This document shows, one piece after another, positions 1 through 13,269 of a stretch of 64,000 nt of DNA (the stretch's first letter is position 1; each line of letters begins with the position of its first letter). The stretch lies in contig BSDZ01000112.1 in assembly GCA_030268105.1 (NCBI GenBank), positions 949,501 to 1,013,500 of the forward strand. Direction: 5' to 3'. The stretch is from Volvox africanus (lineage: Eukaryota; Chlorophyta; Chlorophyceae; Chlamydomonadales; Volvocaceae). The position numbers and the translations under genes are program-made. The notes under the pieces were generated by a model. The model worked only from the letters and a program-made list of their open reading frames with translations, made no database searches and was not told the DNA's origin.

Positions 1-410
1 CCTCAAACCCAAGGGGAAGGGTGCCTTACCACTCTGCAGCGAAACATCCCTACAAGGTTATCCCTCAGTTGTACAAGATATCTACATACACATGTCACCA
101 TAGAGACTCAATCCCGTATCGTATCACCGGTTTCGGTTCGATTGGAGTATCTCTGTAATATCCGCCTACAAAGGCCAAATCGAAAGATGTCAGTATAAGG
201 TCAAACAATGAGCACTACCCGTAGATACTGCACGATACTTACAGCGTTGGTGTCGACGATGGCTGTGGTGGCCGAAATGGCAGTTCGGCGGCAATGGAGG
301 CGGTGTTGGCGGTCTTGGCGTTGGTCGCCGTGGTGACGGTGGTTTCGGCGGTAGCGGTGATGGCGTATGTGGCCGTGGTGGCGGCGGTGGCGATGGTGAG
401 AATGGTGGCC

Positions 411-645
411 TCTCTCCCTCCCTCCCTCCGTCCTTCCGACCGCCTACCCAATTTCCCTTCCTCCCTCCCTCCCTCCCTTTCTACCTACATTCGGCGGTGG
501 CGATGGTGGCTGTCATGATGGTGGTCACGAAGGTATCTACATACATGTTTTACCATTCAGACCCGACCCCGTATAATGACGTACCCGTTTCAATTCCATT
601 GCGGTAGCTCGCCGACAACAGGGGGGGGAGGGAGGGAGGGAGATC
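411..645. other. G-quadruplex and C-tract pair of one satellite unit (repeated in all units)
   Basis: In the first unit two pyrimidine tracts of CCCT repeats (about 411-438 and 460-478) precede a purine tract at 621-640 made of eight G followed by three AGGG blocks. The purine tract meets the four-run G-quadruplex pattern on the plus strand and the CCCT tracts meet it on the minus strand. The layout recurs in every complete copy, so the array holds about 25 G-tracts of each orientation. Confidence 0.85.
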
Positions 646-3600
646 GGGAGGTAACTTGATTGGTGTATCTCTGTTGTGTCTGCCTACAGAGGCCAAATGA
701 AAAATGTTAGTGGCTGGCAGTGTACCCTCAAACCCAAGGGGAAGGGTGCCTTACCACTCTGCAGCGAAACATCCCTACAAGGTTATCCCTCAGTTGTACA
801 AGATATCTACATACACATGTCACCATAGAGACTCAATCCCGTATCGTCTCACCGGTTTCGGTTCGATTGGAGTATCTCTGTAATATCCGCCTACAAAGGC
901 CAAATCGAAAGATGTCAGTATAAGGTCAAACAATGAGCACTACCCGTAGATACCCCACGATACTTACAGCGTTGGTGTCGACGATGGCTGTGGTGGCCGA
1001 AATGGCAGTTCGGCGGCAATGGAGGCGGTGTTGGCGGTCTTGGCGTTGGTCGCCGTGGTGACGGTGGTTTCGGCGGTAGCGGTGATGGCGTATGTGGCCG
1101 TGGTGGCGGCGGTGGCGATGGTGAGAATGGTGGCCTCTCTCCCTCCCTCCCTCCGTCCTTCCGACCGCCTACCCAATTTCCCTTCCTCCCTCCCTCCCTC
1201 CCTTTCTACCTACATTCGGCGGTGGCGATGGTGGCTGTCATGATGGTGGTCACGAAGGTATCTACATACATGTTTTACCATTCAGACCCGACCCCGTATA
1301 ATGACGTACCCGTTTCAATTCCATTGCGGTAGCTCGCCGACAACAGGGGGGGGAGGGAGGGAGGGAGATCGGGAGGTAACTTGATTGGTGTATCTCTGTT
1401 GTGTCTGCCTACAGAGGCCTAATGAAAAATGTTAGTGGCTGGCAGTGTACCCTCAAACCCAAGGGGAAGGGTGCCTTACCACTCTGCAGCGAAACATCCC
1501 TACAAGGTTATCCCTCAGTTGTACAAGATATCTACATACACATGTCACCATAGAGACTCAATCCCGTATCGTCTCACCGGTTTCGGTTCGATTGGAGTAT
1601 CTCTGTAATATCCGCCAACAAAGGCCAAATCGAAAGATGTCAGTATAAGGTCAAACAATGAGCACTACCCGTAGATACTGCACGATACTTACAGCGTTGG
1701 TGTCGACGATGGCTGTGGTGGCCGACATGGCAGTTCGGCGGCAATGGAGGCGGTGTTGGCGGTCTTGGCGTTGGTCGCCGTGGTGACGGTGGTTTCGGCG
1801 GTAGCGGTGATGGCGTATGTGGCCGTGGTGGCGGCGGTGGCGATGGTGAGAATGGTGGCCTCTCTCCCTCCCTCCCTCCGTCCTTCCGACCGCCTACCCA
1901 ATTTCCCTTCCTCCCTCCCTCCCTCCCTTTCTACCTACATTCGGCGGTGGCGATGGTGGCTGTCATGATGGTGGTCACGAAGGTATCTACATACATGTTT
2001 TACCATTCAGACCCGACCCCGTATAATGACGTACCCGTTTCAATTCCATTGCGGTAGCTCGCCGACAACAGGGGGGGGAGGGAGGGAGGGAGATCGGGAG
2101 GTAACTTGATTGGTGTATCTCTGTTGTGTCTGCCTACAGAGGCCAAATGAAAAATGTTAGTGGCTGGCAGTGTACCCTCAAACCCAAGGGGAAGGGTGCC
2201 TTACCACTCTGCAGCGAAACATCCCTACAAGGTTATCCCTCAGTTGTACAAGATATCTACATACACATGTCACCATAGAGACTCAATCCCGTATCGTCTC
2301 ACCGGTTTCGGTTCGATTGGAGTATCTCTGTAATATCCGCCTACAAAGGCCAAATCGAAAGATGTCAGTATAAGGTCAAACAATGAGCACTACCCGTAGA
2401 TACCCCACGATACTTACAGCGTTGGTGTCGACGATGGCTGTGGTGGCCGACATGGCAGTTCGGCGGCAATGGAGGCGGTGTTGGCGGTCTTGGCGTTGGT
2501 CGCCGTGGTGACGGTGGTTTCGGCGGTAGCGGTGATGGCGTATGTGGCCGTGGTGGCGGCGGTGGCGATGGTGAGAATGGTGGCCTCTCTCCCTCCCTCC
2601 CTCCGTCCTTCCGACCGCCTACCCAATTTCCCTTCCTCCCTCCCTCCCTCCCTTTCTACCTACATTCGGCGGTGGCGATGGTGGCTGTCATGATGGTGGT
2701 CACGAAGGTATCTACATACATGTTTTACCATTCAGACCCGACCCCGTATAATGACGTACCCGTTTCAATTCCATTGCGGTAGCTCGCCGACAACAGGGGG
2801 GGGAGGGAGGGAGGGAGATCGGGAGGTAACTTGATTGGTGTATCTCTGTTGTGTCTGCCTACAGAGGCCAAATGAAAAATGTTAGTGGCTGGCAGTGTAC
2901 CCTCAAACCCAAGGGGAAGGGTGCCTTACCACTCTGCAGCGAAACATCCCTACAAGGTTATCCCTCAGTTGTACAAGATATCTACATACACATGTCACCA
3001 TAGAGACTCAATCCCGTATCGTATCACCGGTTTCGGTTCGATTGGAGTATCTCTGTAATATCCGCCAACAAAGGCCAAATCGAAAGATGTCAGTATAAGG
3101 TCAAACAATGAGCACTACCCGTAGATACCCCACGATACTTACAGCGTTGGTGTCGACGATGGCTGTGGTGGCCGACATGGCAGTTCGGCGGCAATGGAGG
3201 CGGTGTTGGCGGTCTTGGCGTTGGTCGCCGTGGTGACGGTGGTTTCGGCGGTAGCGGTGATGGCGTATGTGGCCGTGGTGGCGGCGGTGGCGATGGTGAG
3301 AATGGTGGCCTCTCTCCCTCCCTCCCTCCGTCCTTCCGACCGCCTACCCAATTTCCCTTCCTCCCTCCCTCCCTCCCTTTCTACCTACATTCGGCGGTGG
3401 CGATGGTGGCTGTCATGATGGTGGTCACGAAGGTATCTACATACATGTTTTACCATTCAGACCCGACCCCGTATAATGACGTACCCGTTTCAATTCCATT
3501 GCGGTAGCTCGCCGACAACAGGGGGGGGAGGGAGGGAGGGAGATCGGGAGGTAACTTGATTGGTGTATCTCTGTTGTGTCTGCCTACAGAGGCCAAATGA

Positions 3601-6600
3601 AAAATGTTAGTGGCTGGCAGTGTACCCTCAAACCCAAGGGGAAGGGTGCCTTACCACTCTGCAGCGAAACATCCCTACAAGGTTATCCCTCAGTTGTACA
3701 AGATATCTACATACACATGTCACCATAGAGACTCAATCCCGTATCGTATCACCGGTTTCGGTTCGATTGGAGTATCTCTGTAATATCCGCCTACAAAGGC
3801 CAAATCGAAAGATGTCAGTATAAGGTCAAACAATGAGCACTACCCGTAGATACTGCACGATACTTACAGCGTTGGTGTCGACGATGGCTGTGGTGGCCGA
3901 AATGGCAGTTCGGCGGCAATGGAGGCGGTGTTGGCGGTCTTGGCGTTGGTCGCCGTGGTGACGGTGGTTTCGGCGGTAGCGGTGATGGCGTATGTGGCCG
4001 TGGTGGCGGCGGTGGCGATGGTGAGAATGGTGGCCTCTCTCCCTCCCTCCCTCCGTCCTTCCGACCGCCTACCCAATTTCCCTTCCTCCCTCCCTCCCTC
4101 CCTTTCTACCTACATTCGGCGGTGGCGATGGTGGCTGTCATGATGGTGGTCACGAAGGTATCTACATACATGTTTTACCATTCAGACCCGACCCCGTATA
4201 ATGACGTACCCGTTTCAATTCCATTGCGGTAGCTCGCCGACAACAGGGGGGGGAGGGAGGGAGGGAGATCGGGAGGTAACTTGATTGGTGTATCTCTGTT
4301 GTGTCTGCCTACAGAGGCCAAATGAAAAATGTTAGTGGCTGGCAGTGTACCCTCAAACCCAAGGGGAAGGGTGCCTTACCACTCTGCAGCGAAACATCCC
4401 TACAAGGTTATCCCTCAGTTGTACAAGATATCTACATACACATGTCACCATAGAGACTCAATCCCGTATCGTATCACCGGTTTCGGTTCGATTGGAGTAT
4501 CTCTGTAATATCCGCCAACAAAGGCCAAATCGAAAGATGTCAGTATAAGGTCAAACAATGAGCACTACCCGTAGATACCCCACGATACTTACAGCGTTGG
4601 TGTCGACGATGGCTGTGGTGGCCGACATGGCAGTTCGGCGGCAATGGAGGCGGTGTTGGCGGTCTTGGCGTTGGTCGCCGTGGTGACGGTGGTTTCGGCG
4701 GTAGCGGTGATGGCGTATGTGGCCGTGGTGGCGGCGGTGGCGATGGTGAGAATGGTGGCCTCTCTCCCTCCCTCCCTCCGTCCTTCCGACCGCCTACCCA
4801 ATTTCCCTTCCTCCCTCCCTGCCTCCCTTTCTACCTACATTCGGCGGTGGCGATGGTGGCTGTCATGATGGTGGTCACGAAGGTATCTACATACATGTTT
4901 TACCATTCAGACCCGACCCCGTATAATGACGTACCCGTTTCAATTCCATTGCGGTAGCTCGCCGACAACAGGGGGGGGAGGGAGGGAGGGAGATCGGGAG
5001 GTAACTTGATTGGTGTATCTCTGTTGTGTCTGCCTACAGAGGCCAAATGAAAAATGTTAGTGGCTGGCAGTGTACCCTCAAACCCAAGGGGATGGGTGCC
5101 TTACCACTCTGCAGCGAAACATCCCTACAAGGTTATCCCTCAGTTGTACAAGATATCTACATACACATGTCACCATAGAGACTCAATCCCGTATCGTCTC
5201 ACCGGTTTCGGTTCGATTGGAGTATCTCTGTAATATCCGCCAACAAAGGCCAAATCGAAAGATGTCAGTATAAGGTCAAACAATGAGCACTACCCGTAGA
5301 TACCCCACGATACTTACAGCGTTGGTGTCGACGATGGCTGTGGTTGCCGAAATGGCAGTTCGGCGGCAATGGAGGCGGTGTTGGCGGTCTTGGCGTTGGT
5401 CGCCGTGGTGACGGTGGTTTCGGCGGTAGCGGTGATGGCGTATGTGGCCGTGGTGGCGGCGGTGGCGATGGTGAGAATGGTGGCCTCTCTCCCTCCCTCC
5501 CTCCGTCCTTCCGACCGCCTACCCAATTTCCCTTCCTCCCTCCCTCCCTCCCTTTCTACCTACATTCGGCGGTGGCGATGGTGGCTGTCATGATGGTGGT
5601 CACGAAGGTATCTACATACATGTTTTACCATTCAGACCCGACCCCGTATAATGACGTACCCGTTTCAATTCCATTGCGGTAGCTCGCCGACAACAGGGGG
5701 GGGAGGGAGGGAGGGAGATCGGGAGGTAACTTGATTGGTGTATCTCTGTTGTGTCTGCCTACAGAGGCCAAATGAAAAATGTTAGTGGCTGGCAGTGTAC
5801 CCTCAAACCCAAGGGGAAGGGTGCCTTACCACTCTGCAGCGAAACATCCCTACAAGGTTATCCCTCAGTTGTACAAGATATCTACATACACATGTCACCA
5901 TAGAGACTCAATCCCGTATCGTATCACCGGTTTCGGTTCGATTGGAGTATCTCTGTAATATCCGCCAACAAAGGCCAAATCGAAAGATGTCAGTATAAGG
6001 TCAAACAATGAGCACTACCCGTAGATACTGCACGATACTTACAGCGTTGGTGTCGACGATGGCTGTGGTGGCCGACATGGCAGTTCGGCGGCAATGGAGG
6101 CGGTGTTGGCGGTCTTGGCGTTGGTCGCCGTGGTGGCGGTGGTTTCGGCGGTAGCGGTGATGGCGTATGTGGCCGTGGTGGCGGCGGTGGCGATGGTGAG
6201 AATGGTGGCCTCTCTCCCTCCCTCCCTCCGTCCTTCCGACCGCCTACCCAATTTCCCTTCCTCCCTCCCTCCCTCCCTTTCTACCTACATTCGGCGGTGG
6301 CGATGGTGGCTGTCATGATGGTGGTCACGAAGGTATCTACATACATGTTTTACCATTCAGACCCGACCCCGTATAATGACGTACCCGTTTCAATTCCATT
6401 GCGGTAGCTCGCCGACAACAGGGGGGGGAGGGAGGGAGGGAGATCGGGAGGTAACTTGATTGGTGTATCTCTGTTGTGTCTGCCTACAGAGGCCTAATGA
6501 AAAATGTTAGTGGCTGGCAGTGTACCCTCAAACCCAAGGGGAAGGGTGCCTTACCACTCTGCAGCGAAACATCCCTACAAGGTTATCCCTCAGTTGTACA

Positions 6601-9600
6601 AGATATCTACATACACATGTCACCATAGAGACTCAATCCCGTATCGTATCACCGGTTTCGGTTCGATTGGAGTATCTCTGTAATATCCGCCAACAAAGGC
6701 CAAATCGAAAGATGTCAGTATAAGGTCAAACAATGAGCACTACCCGTAGATACCCCACGATACTTACAGCGTTGGTGTCGACGATGGCTGTGGTGGCCGA
6801 AATGGCAGTTCGGCGGCAATGGAGGCGGTGTTGGCGGTCTTGGCGTTGGTCGCCGTGGTGACGGTGGTTTCGGCGGTAGCGGTGATGGCGTATGTGGCCG
6901 TGGTGGCGGCGGTGGCGATGGTGAGAATGGTGGCCTCTCTCCCTCCCTCCCTCCGTCCTTCCGACCGCCTACCCAATTTCCCTTCCTCCCTCCCTCCCTC
7001 CCTTTCTACCTACATTCGGCGGTGGCGATGGTGGCTGTCATGATGGTGGTCACGAAGGTATCTACATACATGTTTTACCATTCAGACCCGACCCCGTATA
7101 ATGACGTACCCGTTTCAATTCCATTGCGGTAGCTCGCCGACAACAGGGGGGGGAGGGAGGGAGGGAGATCGGGAGGTAACTTGATTGGTGTATCTCTGTT
7201 GTGTCTGCCTACAGAGGCCTAATGAAAAATGTTAGTGGCTGGCAGTGTACCCTCAAACCCAAGGGGAAGGGTGCCTTACCACTCTGCAGCGAAACATCCC
7301 TACAAGGTTATCCCTCAGTTGTACAAGATATCTACATACACATGTCACCATAGAGACTCAATCCCGTATCGTCTCACCGGTTTCGGTTCGATTGGAGTAT
7401 CTCTGTAATATCCGCCAACAAAGGCCAAATCCAAAGATGTCAGTATAAGGTCAAACAATGAGCACTACCCGTAGATACCCCACGATACTTACAGCGTTGG
7501 TGTCGACGATGGCTGTGGTGGCCGACATGGCAGTTCGGCGGCAATGGAGGCGGTGTTGGCGGTCTTGGCGTTGGTCGCCGTGGTGGCGGTGGTTTCGGCG
7601 GTAGCGGTGATGGCGTATGTGGCCGTGGTGGCGGCGGTGGCGATGGTGAGAATGGTGGCCTCTCTCCCTCCCTCCCTCCGTCCTTCCGACCGCCTACCCA
7701 ATTTCCCTTCCTCCCTCCCTGCCTCCCTTTCTACCTACATTCGGCGGTGGCGATGGTGGCTGTCATGATGGTGGTCACGAAGGTATCTACATACATGTTT
7801 TACCATTCAGACCCGACCCCGTATAATGACGTACCCGTTTCAATTCCATTGCGGTAGCTCGCCGACAACAGGGGGGGGAGGGAGGGAGGGAGATCGGGAG
7901 GTAACTTGATTGGTGTATCTCTGTTGTGTCTGCCTACAGAGGCCTAATGAAAAATGTTAGTGGCTGGCAGTGTACCCTCAAACCAAGGGGAAGGGTGCCT
8001 TACCACTCTGCAGCGAAACATCCCTACAAGGTTATCCCTCAGTTGTACAAGATATCTACATACACATGTCACCATAGAGACTCAATCCCGTATCGTCTCA
8101 CCGGTTTCGGTTCGATTGGAGTATCTCTGTAATATCCGCCAACAAAGGCCAAATCGAAAGATGTCAGTATAAGGTCAAACAATGAGCACTACCCGTAGAT
8201 ACTGCACGATACTTACAGCGTTGGTGTCGACGATGGCTGTGGTGGCCGACATGGCAGTTCGGCGGCAATGGAGGCGGTGTTGGCGGTCTTGGCGTTGGTC
8301 GCCGTGGTGACGGTGGTTTCGGCGGTAGCGGTGATGGCGTATGTGGCCGTGGTGGCGGCGGTGGCGATGGTGAGAATGGTGGCCTCTCTCCCTCCCTCCC
8401 TCCGTCCTTCCGACCGCCTACCCAATTTCCCTTCCTCCCTCCCTCCCTCCCTTTCTACCTACATTCGGCGGTGGCGATGGTGGCTGTCATGATGGTGGTC
8501 ACGAAGGTATCTACATACATGTTTTACCATTCAGACCCGACCCCGTATAATGACGTACCCGTTTCAATTCCATTGCGGTAGCTCGCCGACAACAGGGGGG
8601 GGAGGGAGGGAGGGAGATCGGGAGATAACTTGATTGGTGTATCTCTGTTGTGTCTGCCTACAGAGGCCAAATGAAAAATGTTAGTGGCTGGCAGTGTACC
8701 CTCAAACCCAAGGGGAAGGGTGCCTTACCACTCTGCAGCGAAACATCCCTACAAGGTTATCCCTCAGTTGTACAAGATATCTACATACACATGTCACCAT
8801 AGAGACTCAATCCCGTATCGTCTCACCGGTTTCGGTTCGATTGGAGTATCTCTGTAATATCCGCCAACAAAGGCCAAATCGAAAGATGTCAGTATAAGGT
8901 CAAACAATGAGCACTACCCGTAGATACCCCACGATACTTACAGCGTTGGTGTCGACGATGGCTGTGGTTGCCGACATGGCAGTTCGGCGGCAATGGAGGC
9001 GGTGTTGGCGGTCTTGGCGTTGGTCGCCGTGGTGACGGTGGTTTCGGCGGTAGCGGTGATGGCGTATGTGGCCGTGGTGGCGGCGGTGGCGATGGTGAGA
9101 ATGGTGGCCTCTCTCCCTCCCTCCCTCCGTCCTTCCGACCGCCTACCCAATTTCCCTTCCTCCCTCCCTCCCTCCCTTTCTACCTACATTCGGCGGTGGC
9201 GATGGTGGCTGTCATGATGGTGGTCACGAAGGTATCTACATACATGTTTTACCATTCAGACCCGACCCCGTATAATGACGTACCCGTTTCAATTCCATTG
9301 CGGTAGCTCGCCGACAACAGGGGGGGGAGGGAGGGAGGGAGATCGGGAGGTAACTTGATTGGTGTATCTCTGTTGTGTCTGCCTACAGAGGCCAAATGAA
9401 AAATGTTAGTGGCTGGCAGTGTACCCTCAAACCCAAGGGGAAGGGTGCCTTACCACTCTGCAGCGAAACATCCCTACAAGGTTATCCCTCAGTTGTACAA
9501 GATATCTACATACACATGTCACCATAGAGACTCAATCCCGTATCGTATCACCGGTTTCGGTTCGATTGGAGTATCTCTGTAATATCCGCCAACAAAGGCC

Positions 9601-12600
9601 AAATCGAAAGATGTCAGTATAAGGTCAAACAATGAGCACTACCCGTAGATACCCCACGATACTTACAGCGTTGGTGTCGACGATGGCTGTGGTGGCCGAC
9701 ATGGCAGTTCGGCGGCAATGGAGGCGGTGTTGGCGGTCTTGGCGTTGGTCGCCGTGGTGACGGTGGTTTCGGCGGTAGCGGTGATGGCGTATGTGGCCGT
9801 GGTGGCGGCGGTGGCGATGGTGAGAATGGTGGCCTCTCTCCCTCCCTCCCTCCGTCCTTCCGACCGCCTACCCAATTTCCCTTCCTCCCTCCCTCCCTCC
9901 CTTTCTACCTACATTCGGCGGTGGCGATGGTGGCTGTCATGATGGTGGTCACGAAGGTATCTACATACATGTTTTACCATTCAGACCCGACCCCGTATAA
10001 TGACGTACCCGTTTCAATTCCATTGCGGTAGCTCGCCGACAACAGGGGGGGGAGGGAGGGAGGGAGATCGGGAGGTAACTTGATTGGTGTATCTCTGTTG
10101 TGTCTGCCTACAGAGGCCTAATGAAAAATGTTAGTGGCTGGCAGTGTACCCTCAAACCCAAGGGGAAGGGTGCCTTACCACTCTGCAGCGAAACATCCCT
10201 ACAAGGTTATCCCTCAGTTGTACAAGATATCTACATACACATGTCACCATAGAGACTCAATCCCGTATCGTCTCACCGGTTTCGGTTCGATTGGAGTATC
10301 TCTGTAATATCCGCCAACAAAGGCCAAATCGAAAGATGTCAGTATAAGGTCAAACAATGAGCACTACCCGTAGATACCCCACGATACTTACAGCGTTGGT
10401 GTCGACGATGGCTGTGGTGGCCGAAATGGCAGTTCGGCGGCAATGGAGGCGGTGTTGGCGGTCTTGGCGTTGGTCGCCGTGGTGACGGTGGTTTCGGCGG
10501 TAGCGGTGATGGCGTATGTGGCCGTGGTGGCGGCGGTGGCGATGGTGAGAATGGTGGCCTCTCTCCCTCCCTCCCTCCGTCCTTCCGACCGCCTACCCAA
10601 TTTCCCTTCCTCCCTCCCTCCCTCCCTTTCTACCTACATTCGGCGGTGGCGATGGTGGCTGTCATGATGGTGGTCACGAAGGTATCTACATACATGTTTT
10701 ACCATTCAGACCCGACCCCGTATAATGACGTACCCGTTTCAATTCCATTGCGGTAGCTCGCCGACAACAGGGGGGGGAGGGAGGGAGGGAGATCGGGAGG
10801 TAACTTGATTGGTGTATCTCTGTTGTGTCTGCCTACAGAGGCCAAATGAAAAATGTTAGTGGCTGGCAGTGTACCCTCAAACCCAAGGGGAAGGGTGCCT
10901 TACCACTCTGCAGCGAAACATCCCTACAAGGTTATCCCTCAGTTGTACAAGATATCTACATACACATGTCACCATAGAGACTCAATCCCGTATCGTATCA
11001 CCGGTTTCGGTTCGATTGGAGTATCTCTGTAATATCCGCCAACAAAGGCCAAATCGAAAGATGTCAGTATAAGGTCAAACAATGAGCACTACCCGTAGAT
11101 ACCCCACGATACTTACAGCGTTGGTGTCGACGATGGCTGTGGTGGCCGACATGGCAGTTCGGCGGCAATGGAGGCGGTGTTGGCGGTCTTGGCGTTGGTC
11201 GCCGTGGTGGCGGTGGTTTCGGCGGTAGCGGTGATGGCGTATGTGGCCGTGGTGGCGGCGGTGGCGATGGTGAGAATGGTGGCCTCTCTCCCTCCCTCCC
11301 TCCGTCCTTCCGACCGCCTACCCAATTTCCCTTCCTCCCTCCCTCTCTCCCTTTCTACCTACATTCGGCGGTGGCGATGGTGGCTGTCATGATGGTGGTC
11401 ACGAAGGTATCTACATACATGTTTTACCATTCAGACCCGACCCCGTATAATTACGTACCCGTTTCAATTCCATTGCGGTAGCTCGCCGACAACAGGGGGG
11501 GGAGGGAGGGAGGGAGATCGGGAGGTAACTTGATTGGTGTATCTCTGTTGTGTCTGCCTACAGAGGCCAAATGAAAAATGTTAGTGGCTGGCAGTGTACC
11601 CTCAAACCCAAGGGGAAGGGTGCCTTACCACTCTGCAGCGAAACATCCCTACAAGGTTATCCCTCAGTTGTACAAGATATCTACATACACATGTCACCAT
11701 AGAGACTCAATCCCGTATCGTATCACCGGTTTCGGTTCGATTGGAGTATCTCTGTAATATCCGCCAACAAAGGCCAAATCGAAAGATGTCAGTATAAGGT
11801 CAAACAATGAGCACTACCCGTAGATACCCCACGATACTTACAGCGTTGGTGTCGACGATGGCTGTGGTGGCCGACATGGCAGTTCGGCGGCAATGGAGGC
11901 GGTGTTGGCGGTCTTGGCGTTGGTCGCCGTGGTGACGGTGGTTTCGGCGGTAGCGGTGATGGCGTATGTGGCCGTGGTGGCGGCGGTGGCGATGGTGAGA
12001 ATGGTGGCCTCTCTCCCTCCCTCCCTCCGTCCTTCCGACCGCCTACCCAATTTCCCTCCCTCCCTCCCTCCCTCCCTTTCTACCTACATTCGGCGGTGGC
12101 GATGGTGGCTGTCATGATGGTGGTCACGAAGGTATCTACATACATGTTTTACCATTCAGACCCGACCCCGTATAATGACGTACCTGTTTCAATTCCATTG
12201 CGGTAGCTCGCCGACAACAGGGGGGGGAGGGAGGGAGGGAGATCGGGAGGTAACTTGATTGGTGTATCTCTGTTGTGTCTGCCTACAGAGGCCAAATGAA
12301 AAATGTTAGTGGCTGGCAGTGTACCCTCAAACCCAAGGGGAAGGGTGCCTTACCACTCTGCAGCGAAACATCCCTACAAGGTTATCCCTCAGTTGTACAA
12401 GATATCTACATACACATGTCACCATAGAGACTCAATCCCGTATCGTCTCACCGGTTTCGGTTCGATTGGAGTATCTCTGTAATATCCGCCAACAAAGGCC
12501 AAATCGAAAGATGTCAGTATAAGGTCAAACAATGAGCACTACCCGTAGATACCCCACGATACTTACAGCGTTGGTGTCGACGATGGCTGTGGTGGCCGAC

Positions 12601-13269
12601 ATGGCAGTTCGGCGGCAATGGAGGCGGTGTTGGCGGTCTTGGCGTTGGTCGCCGTGGTGACGGTGGTTTCGGCGGTAGCGGTGATGGCGTATGTGGCCGT
12701 GGTGGCGGCGGTGGCGATGGTGAGAATGGTGGCCTCTCTCCCTCCCTCCCTCCGTCCTTCCGACCGCCTACCCAATTTCCCTCCCTCCCTCCCTCCCTCC
12801 CTTTCTACCTACATTCGGCGGTGGCGATGGTGGCTGTCATGATGGTGGTCACGAAGGTATCTACATACATGTTTTACCATTCAGACCCGACCCCGTATAA
12901 TTACGTACCTGTTTCAATTCCATTGCGGTAGCTCGCCGACAACAGGGGGGGGAGGGAGGGAGGGAGATCGGGAGGTAACTTGATTGGTGTATCTCTGTTG
13001 TGTCTGCCTACAGAGGCCAAATGAAAAATGTTAGTGGCTGGCAGTGTACCCTCAAACCCAAGGGGAAGGGTGCCTTACCACTCTGCAGCGAAACATCCCT
13101 ACAAGGTTATCCCTCAGTTGTACAAGATATCTACATACACATGTCACCATAGAGACTCAATCCCGTATCGTCTCACCGGTTTCGGTTCGATTGGAGTATC
13201 TCTGTAATATCCGCCAACAAAGGCCAAATCGAAAGATGTCAGTATAAGGTCAAACAATGAGCACTACCC

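Noticed and set aside
859..880. Pol III B-box-like GGTTCGATT in each satellite unit
   Set aside because: The box is incomplete (GG instead of CC at the end), the only A-box-like site (TGGCTGGCAGTG) is about 150 bp away, and no tRNA cloverleaf or 5S rRNA can be drawn.
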